In this document: positions 63,141-64,000 of the stretch, in pieces | Layout: every line of letters begins with the position of its first letter | Numbering within the stretch: position 1 is the first letter of the stretch | DNA from: Phytophthora sp. 'mugwort' | Lineage: Eukaryota > Oomycota > Peronosporomycetes > Peronosporales > Peronosporaceae | Reading direction: 5' to 3' | Assembly (NCBI GenBank): GCA_033558025.1 | Contig: JAUCEF010000002.1 | Coordinates: forward strand, 1,798,001 to 1,862,000 | DNA: 64,000 nucleotides | Notes under the pieces: generated by a model | Told to the model about the DNA's origin: nothing | The model's database searches: none | The model's input: only the letters and a program-made list of their open reading frames with translations | Made by a program: the position numbers and the translations under genes

Positions 63141-64000
63141 TTTTTTACCCTTGCAAAGGTATTGGCCAAAGCACAGATACCAGGCGGACCTCTAAATAAC
63201 TTCTGGTAGTAAAATGCTAAATAAAATAATGCTCCTTTCCATTATCCCCCGTATCGTTTGTAGTCGCCATGAGCCAAGTGGAAGAGCAGACACGTTTGAC
63301 ATGGGGTTGTGCGTTTGACGCGTCTGCACATTTTCCTGGTCTTCTTCACAGGGTGAAGTTGCTTGTGTAGACCAGCTAGAAAACCAAGAATCGACTCAGA
63401 TCGCCACTGATCTTGATGGCCTTGATGCGTAAACCAGCGCCGTACGGATTCTAATTTTCATTACGTCGGTGTGCAAGCTCAACTCGAATACCCCATGTAA
63501 TATTCCTTTATTATATGTTCGTTATTTGTTGCCTAAGTATTACAGGAGTAACCCATTTAAAACTCAGTCGCCCAAAATCTGAAATCATATTTGTTAATGT
63601 CACCCTACTGAATCCGGTCCCGACACTGCGCTTGCAACCAAGTCGGAGCGTGACGTGCGCTCGGAGACATTTTCGGCAAGTGTTGTGCACAATCAGTACC
63701 TATTTACACCGTAGCTGATGCCGTTTTGGCCTTCATGAGCACATCATCGACCTCTGAGGTCACTCCATTGTTGTCTTCCTAAGGTATGGGGCTCCGGCGA
63801 TACACGCAGTATGTGCCCAGCAAGAATATTTCACAGTGAGAGTAGAGACCGCAGCAACGCTATCGGGGGGATCGCCGCAACCACGTAGATTCTCTCTTTG
63901 CTGTCCACCGTAACGGGCCACATCTCGCACCCCAAGAAGCATTCGCTACAAAACTCCAGATGTCGGAGATGCTCAATGTCGTGGTCGTTCTCGCCGCCTG
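63141..64000. other. Gene-free stretch at the window end
   Basis: No coding frame, repeat or element that I can support. Confidence 0.5.

Noticed and set aside
1..64000. RxLR or CRN effector genes
   Set aside because: I looked for signal peptide + RxLR-EER and LFLAK-type starts among the frames. The few RxLR-like strings occur in shadow frames without a signal peptide.
1..64000. CRISPR array, operons, ribosome-binding sites
   Set aside because: The window is eukaryotic; repeats found are inverted duplications, LTRs and TIRs, with no spaced direct repeats.

Overview
The window looks like a stretch of an oomycete nuclear genome, most likely Phytophthora or a close relative. Several things point that way: compact genes; short GT..AG introns (53-80 nt where splice sites could be placed in host genes); oomycete-type initiator + CAATTTTCC-like promoter elements; and a mobile-element set typical of these genomes (chromodomain Ty3/gypsy, FAR1-type MULE, Tc1/mariner, pogo, PIF/Harbinger and piggyBac remnants). 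No organism name is given with the sequence, so this is inference.

Layout. 1-6.8 kb: host genes on the minus strand, namely a basic hypothetical protein cut by an in-frame TAG, a TBC1D23-like pseudo-GAP with an inserted WW domain, an RPA1-like OB-fold protein (MEIOB/SHLD2 type) and a small unknown gene. 7.9-16.4 kb: transposon island with a MULE that carries a second, dioxygenase-like ORF, a Tc1-like element with an intron, and a pogo element split by a second Tc1-like element with 107-bp inverted repeats. 16.7-23.8 kb: host genes, namely a long coiled-coil protein, an SLC35F-like transporter and a tandem pair of seven-helix DUF4203/TMEM198-like proteins. 25-28.5 kb: three paralogues of a small protein family marked by an RWSTxT..EFGVG..GG signature. 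30.1-38.2 kb: a decayed chromoviral Ty3/gypsy element with an antisense coding stretch at its 3' end, followed directly by a second pogo element (to about 39.9 kb). 40.6-58.2 kb: a large inverted duplication whose two arms (about 3.9 and 3.8 kb) each carry a copy of a further member of the small family. Between the arms are a coiled-coil gene, a divergent multi-EF-hand gene and an MFS transporter. 58.8-64 kb: a CT microsatellite, an unknown minus-strand reading frame, piggyBac remnants and a decayed PIF/Harbinger element.

The two most notable things are linked. First, a lineage-restricted small-protein family is present five times in 31 kb. Second, the last two copies sit in a 1625-bp core that is base-identical between the arms of an otherwise diverged inverted repeat, which suggests very recent gene conversion. 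Gene decay in the arms is complementary: the transporter start is broken in the left arm, and a small membrane-protein gene is broken in the right arm.

All exon boundaries were set by eye from splice consensus, phase and protein continuity. Functions are from motif recognition without database searches.
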